A DNA stretch of 64,000 bases, taken from Diplonema papillatum. Its lineage: Eukaryota; Euglenozoa; Diplonemea; Diplonemida; Diplonemidae. Positions 30,183-41,670 of the stretch are shown here, piece by piece. Where the stretch lies: assembly GCA_030068145.1 (NCBI GenBank), contig JAPJBO010000021.1, positions 124,001 to 188,000 on the forward strand. The letters run 5' to 3'. The stretch's first letter is position 1, and every line of letters starts with the position of its first letter. The notes beneath the pieces are model-generated. The model saw nothing but the letters and a program-made list of their open reading frames with translations, was not told the DNA's origin and made no database searches. A program made the position numbers and the translations under genes.

Positions 30183-31043
30183 ATGGCGGCGTTCGTCGAG
30201 GGAAACGATGACACGTTTGCGGTGATGATGTTCGGGTTCTTCGCCTTCATATGCTGCATGCTTATCGTCGAGCCGCTAGTCCGGCGAAAGGCGTACGTGA
30301 GCGAAGTGATGAACACGCTGAATTGGTGGAAGTCGGTGGTGAAGTTGCTGACGACCGAGCCGAATAAAGCCCATGTCGGCGTCTCGATGATGCGAGAGAA
30401 CACGGAGTACTTCAAGACGTTCGTCCTGCCGTACTGGAAAGTGGTCTTCGGGAAGTGGCGCTGGGCGTGCTGGTTCTTGATGATCTTCCTCTTCACGATC
30501 GTCGCGTACCAAAAGCTGACGTTCGACCCGTATGCGATCCTGCAGATTCGGCAGAACGCGGAAACGAGCGAGATCAAGAAGGCGTTCCGTCAGCTCTCCA
30601 TGCGCCTGCATCCCGACAAGAACAAGACCGAAGCCGCGCGCATCGAGTACGCCGCGGTCAAGAAGGCGCACCACTTCCTCACCAAGCCCGAGGACCGGGA
30701 GTCCCTCTTGGAGGACACTACAGACCAACAGGTCGGCATGGCGATGCCGCGCTGGATGACCAACCCGAACAACGCCCCCATGGCCATGACGGTGCTCCTC
30801 CTGCTCCTGTTCTCGGTGCCGCTGACGATGCTGTTCTGGCTCAACAACAAGGGGAACAAGAACAACTTCATACCGTTCATGATACGCCTCGCCAAGTACA
30901 TTGACATGGCGGAGCCGTTCCTCGAAAGAATGGGACAGCCGGTCGCGCCGGAGGTCCTCTTCGAGCGGGCGGAGCGGCCAAAGCTTGTCGAGCTCTTGAA
31001 GAAGCTCGAAGCTGAAAGCATCTTCGAAACGTCCGCAGAGGAG
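30183..31043 (+). CDS. SEC63: SEC63, exon 1 (ER translocon J-protein)
   Basis: Sec63 sits in the ER membrane and recruits BiP to the Sec61 translocon through its luminal J domain. This exon encodes residues 1-287. Hydrophobic spans are at about 12-32 and 98-115, the J domain at about 118-180 with FDPYAILQI, KKAFRQLSMRLHPDKN and the HPD at residues 143-145, and a third span at about 205-223 after AMPRWMTNPNNAP, in the order expected for Sec63. The start of the Brl domain follows (LVELLKKLEAESIF). The exon ends in phase 0 at GAG, followed by GTATGG. An apparent extension of the frame into a T-run is intronic. Confidence 0.9.
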
Positions 31044-31424
31044 GTATGGGGGAGGTTCTTTACCTTCGAAGTGCAAGTCTTTTTTTTTTTTTTTGATGAG
31101 CACCTCAGGGGCTATGCTAATCCCCAAAATACGGGAAAATCATGGTTAAAAAGTCTGTAGCATGGCCGGAAAGTTTTTTTTCCGCGTTGAGCGAGGTTTT
31201 TTTGATGACCTGGAAGCCTGGCATGCGACCTTCGTGGGCGTGTTGCTGCTTCGCCACCTTGTTGTAGACCCCACTTGTGGGTCTTGCGGGTCCTGTAGCC
31301 TCCTTGCCTCTGACCTTGCAAGCACAAAAAAGTTTTCACCAGAAACTCCTGTGGTTAAAAAACCTTTTTTAACCGGCCTGTTTGAGAATACCGTTTTTTT
31401 TTTGGTGAAGAATAACTATTTATT

Positions 31425-31553
31425 ACCGGTAAAAATAATCACTTTTTGTCCCGCGGGAAGGGGTTTTTGCCCGAGGCGAGTCCCGAGGCGAAGCCGAGGG
31501 CGAGCCGAGGGCAGAAACCCCTTCCCAAGGGGCAAAAAGTGATTATTTACCGG
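31425..31553. repeat. Long imperfect palindrome in the SEC63 intron
   Basis: ACCGGTAAAAATAATCACTT at the left is complementary to AAGTGATTATTTACCGGC at the right, and the pairing continues through GGGAAGGGGTTT for about 45 bp, with a GC-rich loop of CGAGGC-type words. It can form a stable cruciform or hairpin and is probably a small MITE. Confidence 0.7.
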
Positions 31554-32302
31554 CAATACGTCATTTTATTACCGAACCTGTCCATTCTTCCGGTCAATGA
31601 AGCTGTGTTATGCTCGCCTGTTTGCAGCAGAAAGGTGAGCAATGTGAAAATAAGATACTGAGATAAGGAATGATGACAAAAGAGAACTTAAAGAAGAAAG
31701 CTTTGTGTATCCTACTGTCGGATGTTCACATTGATGTGCCACACGCTGGGTGGGGCTCACTTGAGTCACTGTGCTCAGTGTGTGTGTGTGACCTTGTGTG
31801 CTTATTGGTACTTCTTGATGGCCTGTTCCTTGTTGTGCTCCGGTCATGAAAATTCGCCATCACTTGGTTTTGGGCGAGCGAGTTGTCCACATACCGTTGT
31901 GGAGTTCCCTCGGTGCGCAACCAAAGTGCCTCCGCAACTGGAAAGTCGAGGCACCACCGTCAGCCGCAGCAAGAGCTGCGCTGCGGCGCAAACTATGACC
32001 TGAGTACCCAGCGACGGGTAACTTCAGTGTTTTGGCAATGTGCACAGGAAGTTTGTAATGAAAGTTTCTGCGGATGGTGAATCCTCGGTTGAAGAGAGCG
32101 CCCTCTTTCTTCCAGGCATATTTTCAGGTGATTTCCCCCCTCAGATGATCCTGTTTTGTGGGGATTCTAGTGAGTTTTCGCCAAAGGAATTTTCGGCAAA
32201 AAGTTTTTTTTGTCCCGCCCGGTGAAAAAAGTTTACTTTTAAATACCGCGCCCCACGTATTTGACCGGTAAAAATGGACAGGTTCGGTAATAAATATTTT
32301 TC
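31554..32302 (-). mobile_element. Crypton-like element with inverted ends
   Basis: The left end holds TTATTACCGAACCTGTCCAT and the right end ATGGACAGGTTCGGTAATAA, so the element has inverted repeats of about 35-40 bp around a minus-strand recombinase remnant. Left and right ends differ by small substitutions. Cryptons are DNA transposons that use a tyrosine recombinase; inverted ends are not typical of them, so the recombinase may instead have been carried in. Confidence 0.5.
31815..32045 (-). pseudogene. Tyrosine recombinase C-terminal remnant (Crypton-like), frameshifted
   Basis: One frame reads YSGHSLRRSAALAAADGG then LRRHFGC: the H-x-L-R box and the following helix of tyrosine recombinases. 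A second frame, entered after a shift near 31905, reads RYVDNSLAQNQVMANF, which fits the segment holding the Tyr nucleophile. The Arg-I half of the catalytic domain is missing. The remnant is therefore truncated and broken. Confidence 0.6.
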
Positions 32303-32304
32303 GA

Positions 32305-33660
32305 GACTGGAGGTCCTATGAACATGCAATGTGAATAGCCTCTATTCGAGCCAACCCGGCTTTTCTTCATGAAAAAAGTGTATTGAATTTGGAAAGAGCC
32401 GGGCAAGCTTTTTTTTTTCCTCGCAGAAGGTATGCGGGTGGCAGAGTGACCGGGCGCCGGCGTTCAGGCCGGTGAGTCCGGGTTCGAACCCCGCCCATGA
32501 CATTTTTCCGGTCGAAGATTGTTTTCGAGGTTTGTTGCGTTTCGGGGTCAAATGTGCCCGAAAATTGCGTTTTTGGCGGAGTTTCTCAGTATCTCGCGGT
32601 ATTTGGCCGAAGCACTCGGCGGACGTCAAGTACCGGAAGAGGGTGGCGGGGGTCAGGCACGGCTGCCCAGCGAGCAGGTCGCGGTACGCGCCAGCAAGCT
32701 CGGTTTGGTCGCTCGGCAGCACCGCCGGCGCCGCAACGCTGACGGGTTGCCAGCACCCGCGGAGATACCGCATACGGTCGTGCACGCTGGCGACCATCTT
32801 GTTGCAGAGGTGCCGCCGGGGCCCGCCGCAGAGGATCCCGTCTTTGAACGGGCCCGGCCGCCTTTCCGAGCCCCGCGAAACTTCGCCGTCGTCGGCGGCG
32901 CGCGCGCCGCCTCGCGCCAGCTGCGCCAGGCGCTCGCCTGCGCCGCGAGCGGCTCCGTCGGGTTCGTCGGCGAGCGGAAAGCGGCCGTCGCCAGGGACCC
33001 GCTGTGCGGGACGGCGTGCAGGGCGTACAACGGCTGCCGCGCGCGGTGGATGCGGTAGGTGCCCAGCTCCGAGACCCGGAATCGGACGCTCGGCGCCCGC
33101 CACGCGGCTTCTTTGGACAGCAGGATACTCTGGTTGACCGTCTGGGACGTGGCCAAGTGGAGGATCGAGACGCAGAACTCAGCTTCGTGCGAACTTTGCT
33201 TCGTCCGAACTCAGCTGCGCCCGTACCAGAATTTAGCATCGCCCGAACTTTGCTTCACCAGAACTTAGCTCCGCCCGAACTTAGGATCACTCGAACTCAT
33301 TATCGTCCGAACTGAGCTTCACCAGAACTTAGCTCCGCCCGAACTTTTGCTTCGCCGGGGGGCGGCGGGGGGGGGGCGCCCACCCGGGTACCAGCGCCAA
33401 ACTTTTCCCGCACTCGGTGGGTCGGGGGGGGTCCGGGGGGGGTGTCCCCCCGGGTACGAGCACCGACCTTGGCTTCACCCGGACTTTACACCCTGGCCGA
33501 ACTTCGCTTCGTGCCCGAACTGTTTTTTAGTACCAGCGCAGCCTGAGCGCTTAGCAACGCCCGAACTAAGCATCACTCGAACTTAGCTTCACCAGCATTG
33601 CCCGAACTTAGCTTCGCCCGAACTTTACTGTTCCCCGAACTTTAACTGCTGCCTCCAGTC
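32305..33660 (+). mobile_element. tRNA-headed SINE-like repeat, copy 2, with internal insert
   Basis: Starts TTCGAGACTGGAGGTCCTAT, has the tRNA-like head at about 32440-32505 (GGTGGCAGAGTGACCGG; GGGTTCGAACCCC), then TTCCGGTCGAAGATTGTTTT. A foreign 580-bp block (32590-33168) interrupts it before the tail of GAACTTAGCTTCGCCC-type words (33170-33660). Apart from the insert it matches the inverted copy at 1925-2450. Confidence 0.65.
32590..33168 (-). pseudogene. Captured GC-rich coding fragment inside the SINE
   Basis: On the minus strand one frame reads SKEAAWRAPSVRFRVSELGT and, after a shift near 32890, another reads GILCGGPRRHLCNKMVASVH and LFRYLTSAECFGQIPRDT. Both look like real protein and the GC content jumps relative to the flanks. 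No family recognised. Likely a captured, frameshifted piece of a host gene that lies outside this window. Confidence 0.4.
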
Positions 33661-33719
33661 TCGCCACGCGCCGGCCTTAGCCGAGCGCACGTACTTTTAA
33701 CCATGCAGGATACTCCCTG

Positions 33720-34060
33720 GAGCACCTTGCTTTTGCGTTAAATACTTACAGGCTGCCAGTTGCAGTATCTCAAAGGACTTCCCACCATTGCAACAAGAGT
33801 GGGGCAGCATCGTGATTTGCCGTCGTCCCTGCTGGGGGAGGGCTTTTGCGTGAACGATGCATTGTTTGGTACCATAAATTAGTAGTTGGCAGCGTACTAC
33901 ATGAAACTTGCGTTCCGCTAGTGCGCACAAACAAAAGTGCAGATCTTTTTTGGGATAAGTGCCTGCTTTTGGATTAAAAACATGAGGAGGCTGCCAGTTG
34001 CTAAATCTCAAAGGACTGCAGCACCGTGATTTGACGGCGTCCCTGCTGGGCCACGACAGG
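33720..34060. repeat. Two diverged R200-related units in tandem
   Basis: GGCTGCCAGTTGCAGTATCTCAAAGG (about 33751) and GGCTGCCAGTTGCTAAATCTCAAAGG (about 33989) are each followed by a GTGATTTGmCG-CGTCCCTGCTGGG block. Between them lies a word, GTAGTTGGCAGCGTACTACA, that recurs near 46036. No gene. Confidence 0.55.
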
Positions 34061-34344
34061 TGAGCGGCGTCACCTCCCCATAAGCGAGCAAGGCGAGACG
34101 CGACGGGAGACACTATCCACCGTTTGGCCAACGGGGGGAAGCCTTTGCGCTGCTGAAGGAGCTGGGTAGCGGATTGTAGAGTTTTGTGACCCGGCGAAAC
34201 TCAGGTCTTCCCGTCGACGCCGAGGGGCAGCAGTCGAAAGGTGCCTCCCCAAGCCAGTTACGCGGAAGGACGAGATGTGGCTGCTTCGGCAGTGACCCTG
34301 GTCGAGGAAACCCACGCACACGCTGGGGGGGGGGAAATCTTAGT

Positions 34345-34425
34345 TTAATGTTCAGGCAGGACACCGCCTCTCGTGCATGTTTGATGCTAGCATTAAGTCT
34401 TCGTCGAAGAAAGTGTAAAATGGAA
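34345..34425 (-). repeat. Short repeat family (TTGATGCTAGCAT), copy 1
   Basis: The word TTGATGCTAGCAT with flanking GTGCATGA and GAAGAC is shared with 39690-39810, 45870-45955 and 49970-50055. The copy at 45870 supplies the last codons of the TPR/FHA frame. Confidence 0.55.
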
Positions 34426-34964
34426 AAGGGGAAAAGGAACTCCGCAGGTAGGGCATGAAACCTTGAAGGAGGGAACGTGGGTTCCTATTTACGTAAGAGC
34501 CCCTCCGACTGTAGTGGTTGAGGAAGGTGTCAACACGGAGACTGCTACAGTAGTCCTGCACGAGACTTGGGCACATGCCTCGTGCGGGGCAGGTGAGAAC
34601 TCTGGAGTCCGGGGGATACGTGTCGGCTTCCTGCTCACACCTGAAAAGTAGGCCAAACCGCCATCGCAACAAAACTGCAGGAATAGTTGACTAGACCTCT
34701 CTACGCACAAAACCGGGTTTTCGCATTCGTACAGGAGTCGGCGGAAAGCCACTCCCAGCCCTCCTTCCGCCCTCGACAGAAACGAAGTGTAAACTCGAAA
34801 GAGAACGCCGACAGCGTGTTAAGGGGGAGATGCCCAACGAACGTGTTCGTTCACGAACAGGCTGGTCCAAGACTTCTTCCTCTTCTAGGGCTCGTGCTTG
34901 GATGAAAATGCGACACATACGATTGTTGACAGTTGGCTCGTTTCTACTGATATCTTCTTGTATA

Positions 34965-35165
34965 AGCACCTGCTTTGTACAGCTGCGAAAGATCAAAGGA
35001 GGTAAATATGCTGTATCCCACACGAAACACAGGTAAATCTTGGTTTAGTGGCGGGCGTAAGCGTTCAACAAAAAACTTTAACTCTAAAAAAGACCCACTT
35101 TGTCGTCGTATCGTTTTCTGCCCTCTAGCCTCCTTCGAAATGAGCAAGGCAGTCCCTCGAGTATT
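34965..35165 (+). mobile_element. Repeat family R200, copy 2
   Basis: Same boundaries as copy 1: GCACCTGCTTTGTA to CAGTCCCTCGAGTATTT. It lies inside the SEC63 intron. Confidence 0.7.
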
Positions 35166-35257
35166 TCCGCCGCGGCACTGTGACCGGAGCCTTTCTCATT
35201 CAGCACAAGCGCACATTATCTGCAGAAAATACTTCGACGAAGGTCGCCCGGAGGCTA

Positions 35258-35356
35258 TTAAGCCGATCCATCCTTATCTCCTGGAACTGCATCGAATTGC
35301 CTGGAGCTGCAGTCTTCTGTCTATCACAGTCTACCAGGAGGGGATGGACCGGCTTA
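35258..35356. mobile_element. Hairpin MITE family H, copy 2 (99 bp)
   Basis: Ends TTAAGCCGATCCATCCT and GGGATGGACCGGCTTA are inverted repeats; the interior TGGAACTGCATCGAATTGCC is partly complementary to itself. It is related to 26513-26603. Confidence 0.65.
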
Positions 35357-36187
35357 GCTATGAACAGTTTTCGGATTCTGAAATGAATTTTACTTGCTCT
35401 AGGAATCCCGCGCACACGGAAGCACCAACACAGATTCCGATTAAACCGTCGGAAGTTGCAGCACACTTCCACCCGGAGATCACCAGCAGCACCGAGCTGC
35501 GTACGCTCCTTCGAGACGCAGTCTCAGAAAGCAAGACGGTATGTCAAGTCTCTTGTCGCATATTGGACTTTAACCCTATTCCGACACCGGACGTATATAT
35601 CGGCTTTGTCGGTCTTATTTAAACGAATAAAACAAAACTACGCATTTCTTCTGGTGCTTAGGTTGCGCCAGTGGCACCAAGAAATTCCAAGTGGAACGAA
35701 TTGTGACGGATCTTTCCATTGCCGCTCTCGGAGGCCAAGAAATCGTTACCCATGCCCGGGCCATGGGAACGTGTCAGTCAGACTTTGGCGGACAATTTCC
35801 GGCATGGAGTGGGGGGGGGGGGGGAACCCATGGCTCAAAGGACCGAAACACGATGCATATAGGACACAACCAGTGCGCTGTTGTGCACATAAATCTCCTG
35901 CGGGCTCGACCCCTACACTATGCCTACCAAGTCCAAGTTCGCAACGAGTAGCTAAATTCAAACTGCGGCGCAACGGAAGCTTGGACGATCCGAATAGGTC
36001 CAGGCGTCTCAACCATATCCCCCAGTGAAGGAGCAATGATTAAGATTTGAACGCATCTCCAACTCTTACCACTCATCGGTTTCAGGGACTTTTAACCCTC
36101 TTTTCAAAGTTCTTTGCATCTTTCCATCACTGTACTTGTTCGCTATCGGCCTCCGGGGGAGATATTTAGCCTTAACAGAGGGATACC

Positions 36188-36226
36188 TGCCGATTAGCTC
36201 AGCATTCCCAAACTGAGCTACCGCCG
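36188..36226. other. tRNA-like half palindrome (box A-like)
   Basis: GCCGATTAGCTCAG is followed within 10 bases by CTGAGCTACCGCCGG, so two box A-like words face each other. The same word (GATTAGCTCAGCATTCCCAA) is at 61609-61628. There is no T-arm or acceptor stem, so it is not a functional tRNA; probably a SINE head fragment. Confidence 0.4.
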
Positions 36227-36262
36227 GAACACCACACGCGAGGCAAAATTAATTCTTTGCAG

Positions 36263-36736
36263 GCCAGCTTGAGTGGGATCCGTCTGCAGAAGGAACTCGG
36301 AGCCTTCGTCAACAAGTACTACCAGCACCGGGTGGAAGATCTGGTGAGCGAGCCGACAGAGGAGGAGATGAAGGCGCTCGAAGACTACCAGCAGTGCATC
36401 AAAGTTCGCCAGAGCGCGAAGGCACGCGACGATATAGAGTACAAACGGCCCACGGACGATGAGTGGCAGGTGGCCGTGTATTTCCTCAACTCGCTCCTCT
36501 TCGACGTCATCAACATGGCCTTCCAGCTGCTCCCCAAGTCCGAACCGAAATCGCCCGATTTCGCCCTGAAGCTCAGGAATCTGTACACTTCCCGCATCTC
36601 GCACCTTGAACTCCTCCGTAAACACGCCGACGAGCGTGGCGACTCTCCTCCCACCAAGGTGCACCGCGAGCAGATGGCCCGGGCCTGCGAGCTGGCTGCC
36701 AGCAGCGAAAAGGCGTCGAATGACATCCTCGCCGAG
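36263..36736 (+). CDS. SEC63: SEC63, exon 2
   Basis: The acceptor is TTCTTTGCAG, followed by an in-phase frame of 158 codons (residues 288-445) ending at GAG before GTATTTTCAC. Its sequence, with LQKELGAFVNKYYQHRVEDLV and AVYFLNSLLFDVINMAFQLL, is helical and follows the exon 1 C-terminus in the way the Sec63 Brl domain follows the third span. Phase 0 at both sites supports the join. The intron between exons is 5219 bp. The rest of the Brl/Sec63 domain and the acidic tail are not found with confidence in this window. Confidence 0.7.
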
Positions 36737-36954
36737 GTATTTTCACATTTCCTTTTTTGTTGTTGCATAAGTACGGGCAGCAGTCAGTTGTGAGACTGAC
36801 AACTGAGCAGCGCCACCTCCCTAGCGAGCTCTCGGCTCAAGCTACGTCTCATGTGGCTATTGTACGGAATTTCCTACATACACTCCAGCTGCGCGCGCCT
36901 GCATTGCGAAGGTTGCTGCTGCGGCCGCTGGCAGCTGTGTCAGGTCAAGTGGCG

Positions 36955-37190
36955 AGATCTGTGCACACCTAAGCAGGGCTGCATCCTCGTGTTGTAGCCG
37001 TGTTGTGTATAAGGCTTCGTGGGGGCCTGGTTAACCACCTCATCACTATAGGGCACAAACCTTTCGCGACCGTGATTGGACAGTCGGGATTGCCGGGGGC
37101 GGGTCTCCATGAAGAAGAGAAACGTAAAGCATGAACTGCCCCCTGCGCCTGCTGTCTCCGACTGCTTCGGCAGACGACACATACTACAAC
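36955..37190 (+). mobile_element. Interspersed repeat (GGCTGCATCCTCGTGTTGTA family), copy 1
   Basis: Shares GTGCACACCTAAGC, GGGCTGCATCCTCGTGTTGTA and the end GACTGCTTCGGCAG with 48934-49290. It lies just downstream of SEC63 exon 2, in what is probably the next intron. Confidence 0.55.
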
Positions 37191-37419
37191 ACTACTGATC
37201 TACTACACTACTGATGTATAGGTACCTGTGTTATCCTACTCATCAACATGCCACGACGGTTCTTTCGTTTGCTAGTTTATGATGGATTCATACAGTCCAC
37301 TACATCGTCACTCCAAAACACGCACTACAATCTGCAATTTACATACTCTGCAGTCTTCACGGACAGGAAAGACGCTGTGGATGCATAAAACAGCTAAATA
37401 TTCATTCCATCACCCGCAG

Positions 37420-37616
37420 ATGCGCTCTCGCTGCCGCGCCAGTCAACGAAAGTGGAGACAGGACTACGAGAAATCAATGAAAGCGGCCGGGAAGAAGAGC
37501 AAGAAGAACTGATCAAAAAATACCGACCCACCGTCTTCGACCTGGTGTTCAGTGCAAAGCGATTGCCTGCGACGCCATCTCGAAGTCTCGACTCTCGCTT
37601 TGTCAAAAAAAGCTAA
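37420..37616 (+). other. Possible terminal exon, weak
   Basis: After an acceptor-like CATCACCCGCAG, one frame stays open for 64 codons (LPRQSTKVETGLREINESGR ... SLDSRFVKKS) to a TAA. Composition is protein-like and acidic in the middle. It could be a last exon of SEC63 or unrelated; I see no diagnostic motif. Confidence 0.2.
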
Positions 37617-38565
37617 AAAGCAGCACACCGAACGAGTGCACTGGACTGCACGAGTTTAGTAAGGGTTTTGCATTAGTACTATCGTCCCTCGGGACTACTG
37701 ACAGGCCTTCAACTACCCTGAGCAGCGCACTGTGCACGTGTTGCCAGTAGCCGTGCTTGCGCACGTCGACGGGGACCACCGCGAGGAGATTGGCAACTCC
37801 GGTTTAGATCCCCACTGGACTGCACGAGTTGTTGCTGCGAAGTGCCCGTTAGTTTGCGAGCTACGACAGGTTCCTCAAACCACAGGTACCCCTAGGTTTA
37901 GAGGCAGGGGGGCAGTGCAAGCTCAAGGAAAAGACCACTTTGGAGTTGTGCTGCTTCTCCCTCCCCTCTCTGTCTGGGTTCTCTTTCTCTCTTGCTAGCC
38001 CACGTCGAAATGAGCACCGGATGGCAACTTCGAGTGTTCTTTTCTATCAATACGGAGTACAAGAGTCTTGAGACAAGAGTCTTACAGCATTATTCGCCTG
38101 CCATTTTCCTTTTGATCATGTTGTTGGCAGTTGCCCGTTGCTTTGCTGTCAGCAGCCGTAGGCCTTGATCCGGATGCTGCGCGGTGTAAGTAAAGCAGAG
38201 TGTAATCCAGCGTGGTTGCCGCCTGCATAACGGCACTGTGAGCCAGTCCACCCTATTTCGAAGTGCATCGAACTGCCTGTCACAGTCAGCAGTCTTTAGA
38301 GTTAAAGTTCGCTTGAAATTTTGGGGTTTTAGGGTCTCCGTGTGACCGTTCATGAATGGGTTCTCTTAGAGCAAGAAAGGGCTATATGGTTACGGGTTGT
38401 ATATTTCGTGCATGCTTTCGTTATGGGTTATGGCTGGCCATGTCCGGGACTGTTTGTGACCGACACCAAGTACATTCCTTCGTGGAGTGTAGTCTTGGAC
38501 CCGCCACGTTCTTACTAAAGTTGGTTGAAGGGGGTTTTCGCAGATTAGCACAGGCTATCGTAGGA

Positions 38566-38750
38566 TCGAAGAGGTAGTCATCCTGTGGCTAATGCAGGCC
38601 AATCGCTACAGATATTCTGCATTCTAACTTCAAGTATCGTGGTGGATCACTGTCTGCACCCCACGGTACGATCGAAGAGGTAGTCATCCAGTGGCTAATG
38701 CAGGCCAATCGCTACAGATATTCTAACCTCAAACTATCATAGGCTATCAC
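38566..38750. repeat. Direct duplication of about 80 bp
   Basis: GATCGAAGAGGTAGTCATCC ... GCTACAGATATTCT occurs at 38566-38620 and 38670-38724 with one or two changes. Non-coding. Confidence 0.7.
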
Positions 38751-39169
38751 AGCAATTGTATTCCTACACAGTCAATCAGCCGGGGGTGGCCCGGCTCACG
38801 GTACTGTCCGTTATCAGTCTCGAAGCGCCGATGCAACCCGCATTGACGCCGCCCCGCGCCCGATTCTCGCCCCATCTCTCACCAAAAAGAAAATAACAGC
38901 GCCTTTTGTGTTCTTGGCTTTTTCGTAGTAACGATGAATCTAGGGACACCGCTGGCAGCTGTTCGGGGGCGGAAATTGGCCTCTAGGCGATTGCTATTCA
39001 CTCACAAACAGACCAGTCCACCCCGAACGCCGGCGCGTCCGAACAAACATTGCGCCTATTCTTTTTGTTTCCTGCTTCTTTCTTCGTGTTTCTTCTTCTT
39101 CGTTTTTTTTCTCTTTTAGTCCCGCGACTCAGTGCTCCCGCTAAATTCTTCTTGAAAGTATGCTAATAC

Positions 39170-39300
39170 TGCAGGGAATAGTTGACTAGACCTCTTGATA
39201 TTGTGCTAACCACGATTTGGGGAGTCGGGAGAACCTACGAAGCCAAAAGCAGGACCGACCCCCCCGTTCGTGAGAAAAAGCGAACAATAAAAGCACCTTT
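39170..39300. repeat. GGAATAGTTGACTAGACCTC family, copy 2
   Basis: Near-intact second copy of the element at 5330-5460, here followed directly by an R200 copy. Confidence 0.7.
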
Positions 39301-39308
39301 ATTTGTTT

Positions 39309-39510
39309 AAGCACCTGCTTTGTAGGAAATGCTTGACTGCCAGTTGCGAAAGATCAAAGGAGGTAAATGTGCTGTAGCCCGCACGAGGTAAATCTGGGTT
39401 TAGTGGCGGGCGTAAGCGTTCAACAAAAAAGACCCACTTTGTAGTTGTAGTGTTGTCTCCCCTCTAGCCTCCTTCGAAATGAGCACAAGGCAGTCCCTCG
39501 AGTACTTTCC
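39309..39510 (+). mobile_element. Repeat family R200, copy 3
   Basis: Runs from GCACCTGCTTTGTAGGAAATGC to CAGTCCCTCGAGTACTTTC, followed at 39600 by a partial fourth start (GCACCTGCCTTGTAGGATAT). Confidence 0.7.
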
Positions 39511-40212
39511 ATCTGTCTTTGTCAAGAGCTGCGACTCAACTACTCTGACATAACCGAGGAAACCTAGGTGTCGGTCAACATGGGGGAGGTTTATTTTGTC
39601 TGAGCACCTGCCTTGTAGGATATACTTGACAAGGCTGCCAGTTACGAAAGCTCAAAGAGGAGACCCCTTCCCTCCACATGCCTGAGCACTAAACTAAGAT
39701 TTCGCCCCCCAAAGAAAAATCAAAACTCTGCATTCGCGCGAAGAAAGACTTGATGCTAGCCATCAAGCATACGCGAGAGGCAAGATTCTGCCTAGCACAC
39801 TAAAGTGAGACTTCCCACTCGGCAAGCCGCAAGCGACCAGCCCCCCGGCCCACCTGCAGTCTCACCTGCGTCCGCGCGGTGGGCGAGCGCTGCGGCGGAG
39901 GCGTACTACTCCTCGTCTGGTACCAAGCGTAAAAAGAGGTGGAACCCACAGTTCCCTTCGGGCATTCTCCTTCGCGGGAGCACACCGCCGTGACCCTTTT
40001 CTTCGCTCCCCAAGTACAGTTGGCAAAGTCTCGTTTCTTCCCATTGTGTTGCACCCCCTCCCCCCTTTTCTTTTGGAAGGCCACGTAACGGGGGAAAGGT
40101 TGTTGGCAGACAGGGTTTCATGGCTGTCACGACTTTGTCGGCAACCATCACCGTCGAAGACACGGTGGCACATTTTGACGACAGGCTCTTTTTAGCGACT
40201 TGAGAACTTCGT

Positions 40213-40445
40213 CGTTGTATAAGCACCTGCTTTGTAGGAAATGCTTGAGGAGACTGCCAGTTGCGAAAGATCAAGGGAGGTAAATGTGCTGTAGCCCTCA
40301 CGAAACACAGGTAGATTTTGATTTAGTGGCGGGCGTAAGCGTTCAACAAAAAAGACCCACTTTGTAGTTGTATTGTTTTCTCCCCCTCTAGTCTCCTTCG
40401 CAATGAGCACAAGGCAGTCCCTCGAGTATTTTCGGCGGGGGTAGC
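40213..40445 (+). mobile_element. Repeat family R200, copy 4
   Basis: Runs from TATAAGCACCTGCTTTGTAGG to CAGTCCCTCGAGTATTTTCG. From here to 41190 the sequence is pyrimidine-rich and then rich in TACGTA-type words; no gene is recognised. Confidence 0.7.
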
Positions 40446-41194
40446 GTTTGTATCAGAGCTCAGCTTGACACACGCACGCACGCGCATTACTTGGCAACGT
40501 ACTTTGCATTTGCATACGGGGTTGAATTCAGTTCCCGGCATTGGCTTTCGGCCTTTTTCCTCTTCGCGTGAGCTTTTCTTCTTTTTTGCGGTTCCGCTAT
40601 CTCCGTGTCTTCTTTTTCTTTTCCTTTTCGCAGATACTGCCAGAAGAATCACGGGAAGCCTGCCACCGCTACGCGGGGGCCAGTCGGCGGAGGGCCGAGC
40701 TCTTTGCTTCTTCTGTCGTTGCGTCGTTTAACACCGAACAGGCCACCGAGCCGGGGTTGTTTTCTTTTTGTTCCCGGCTGTTCTCTCAGGTGGTGTTCCC
40801 TCATCGTCAAAGGTTCGTTGCGTTTGCGTTTTGTCCCGACTCCATACGAGCAGAGGAGAACTGTACAGACGAAAAGCTTGCTTACACGGGACCACCGGTC
40901 CCGACGGGTCTTGGCGCTTTGTCCTGCGGACATCGCTGGACTGGTATGTATATACCGTACCTACGTACTGTGTAGCTGCGTAGCATATACTCCGAGGTGC
41001 CATGCATACCTACGAGGTGTGTATACACAACCACGAGGAAGCAGCAGCAGCTGTGTGCACATACCATACGCAGTAGCATGCTATGCATCTACGTACGTAG
41101 GTGTATGTATATCATACGTAGTAAACGGAGGCGAGGGCACGTAAGTGCAACTCCAGGCAGTGATGCAGGGAGGGTCCAACGGGCTCGCCAATGC

Positions 41195-41255
41195 AGCTGC
41201 GCGTCGACAGCGACGTATCGCGCACCAGGTGCTCGCGTCGCTGTCCACCGCCACC
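41195..41255 (+). pseudogene. Fossil fragment of the TPR/FHA gene
   Basis: CGCGCACCAGGTGCTCGCGT and the bases around it repeat the coding sequence at about 42310-42390 of the gene that starts 420 bp downstream (there CGCGCACCAGGTCCTCGCGT, encoding IAHQVLASLS). Both flanks are TE-like. Degenerate, same strand. Confidence 0.65.
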
Positions 41256-41670
41256 TGATGTAAATTTGTTGCATTAGTGTGATTGTCAGGCCTTCGACTA
41301 CCCTGAGCAACGCACTATAACTATAAGCCACCTGATCACGCACACTGTTTGTCTCCGGTGCGCGCTTCACGTCCGATGTGCAGTTGACGACGAGCTCGAG
41401 GAATCACCAGAACAAGTCCGGGGGGTAGTAGTATAGGAGTGGGCCACACAGCCTTTCCCCACAAGGTAGCAGGGAAAGAACCATCCGCAGATTTTGGCCG
41501 ATCCTCAACAAAGTCCCTGCTAGGTAGCCCCCCCTCCCTACCAAAACGTGTAAATTAGGAGCCGCAAAGCAACCTTTTCGGCCTTTTGAAGAACACCGTT
41601 GCGCGCAACCGTGTCGCGTAGTCGTTTTGGTGCCGGCGAGGGGGTGGGTACTGCGTGGGCCACCCGGGCG

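Noticed and set aside
32440..32510. Functional tRNA gene
   Set aside because: Box A and box B words are present, but the acceptor stem pairs poorly and the unit recurs as the head of a longer repeat.
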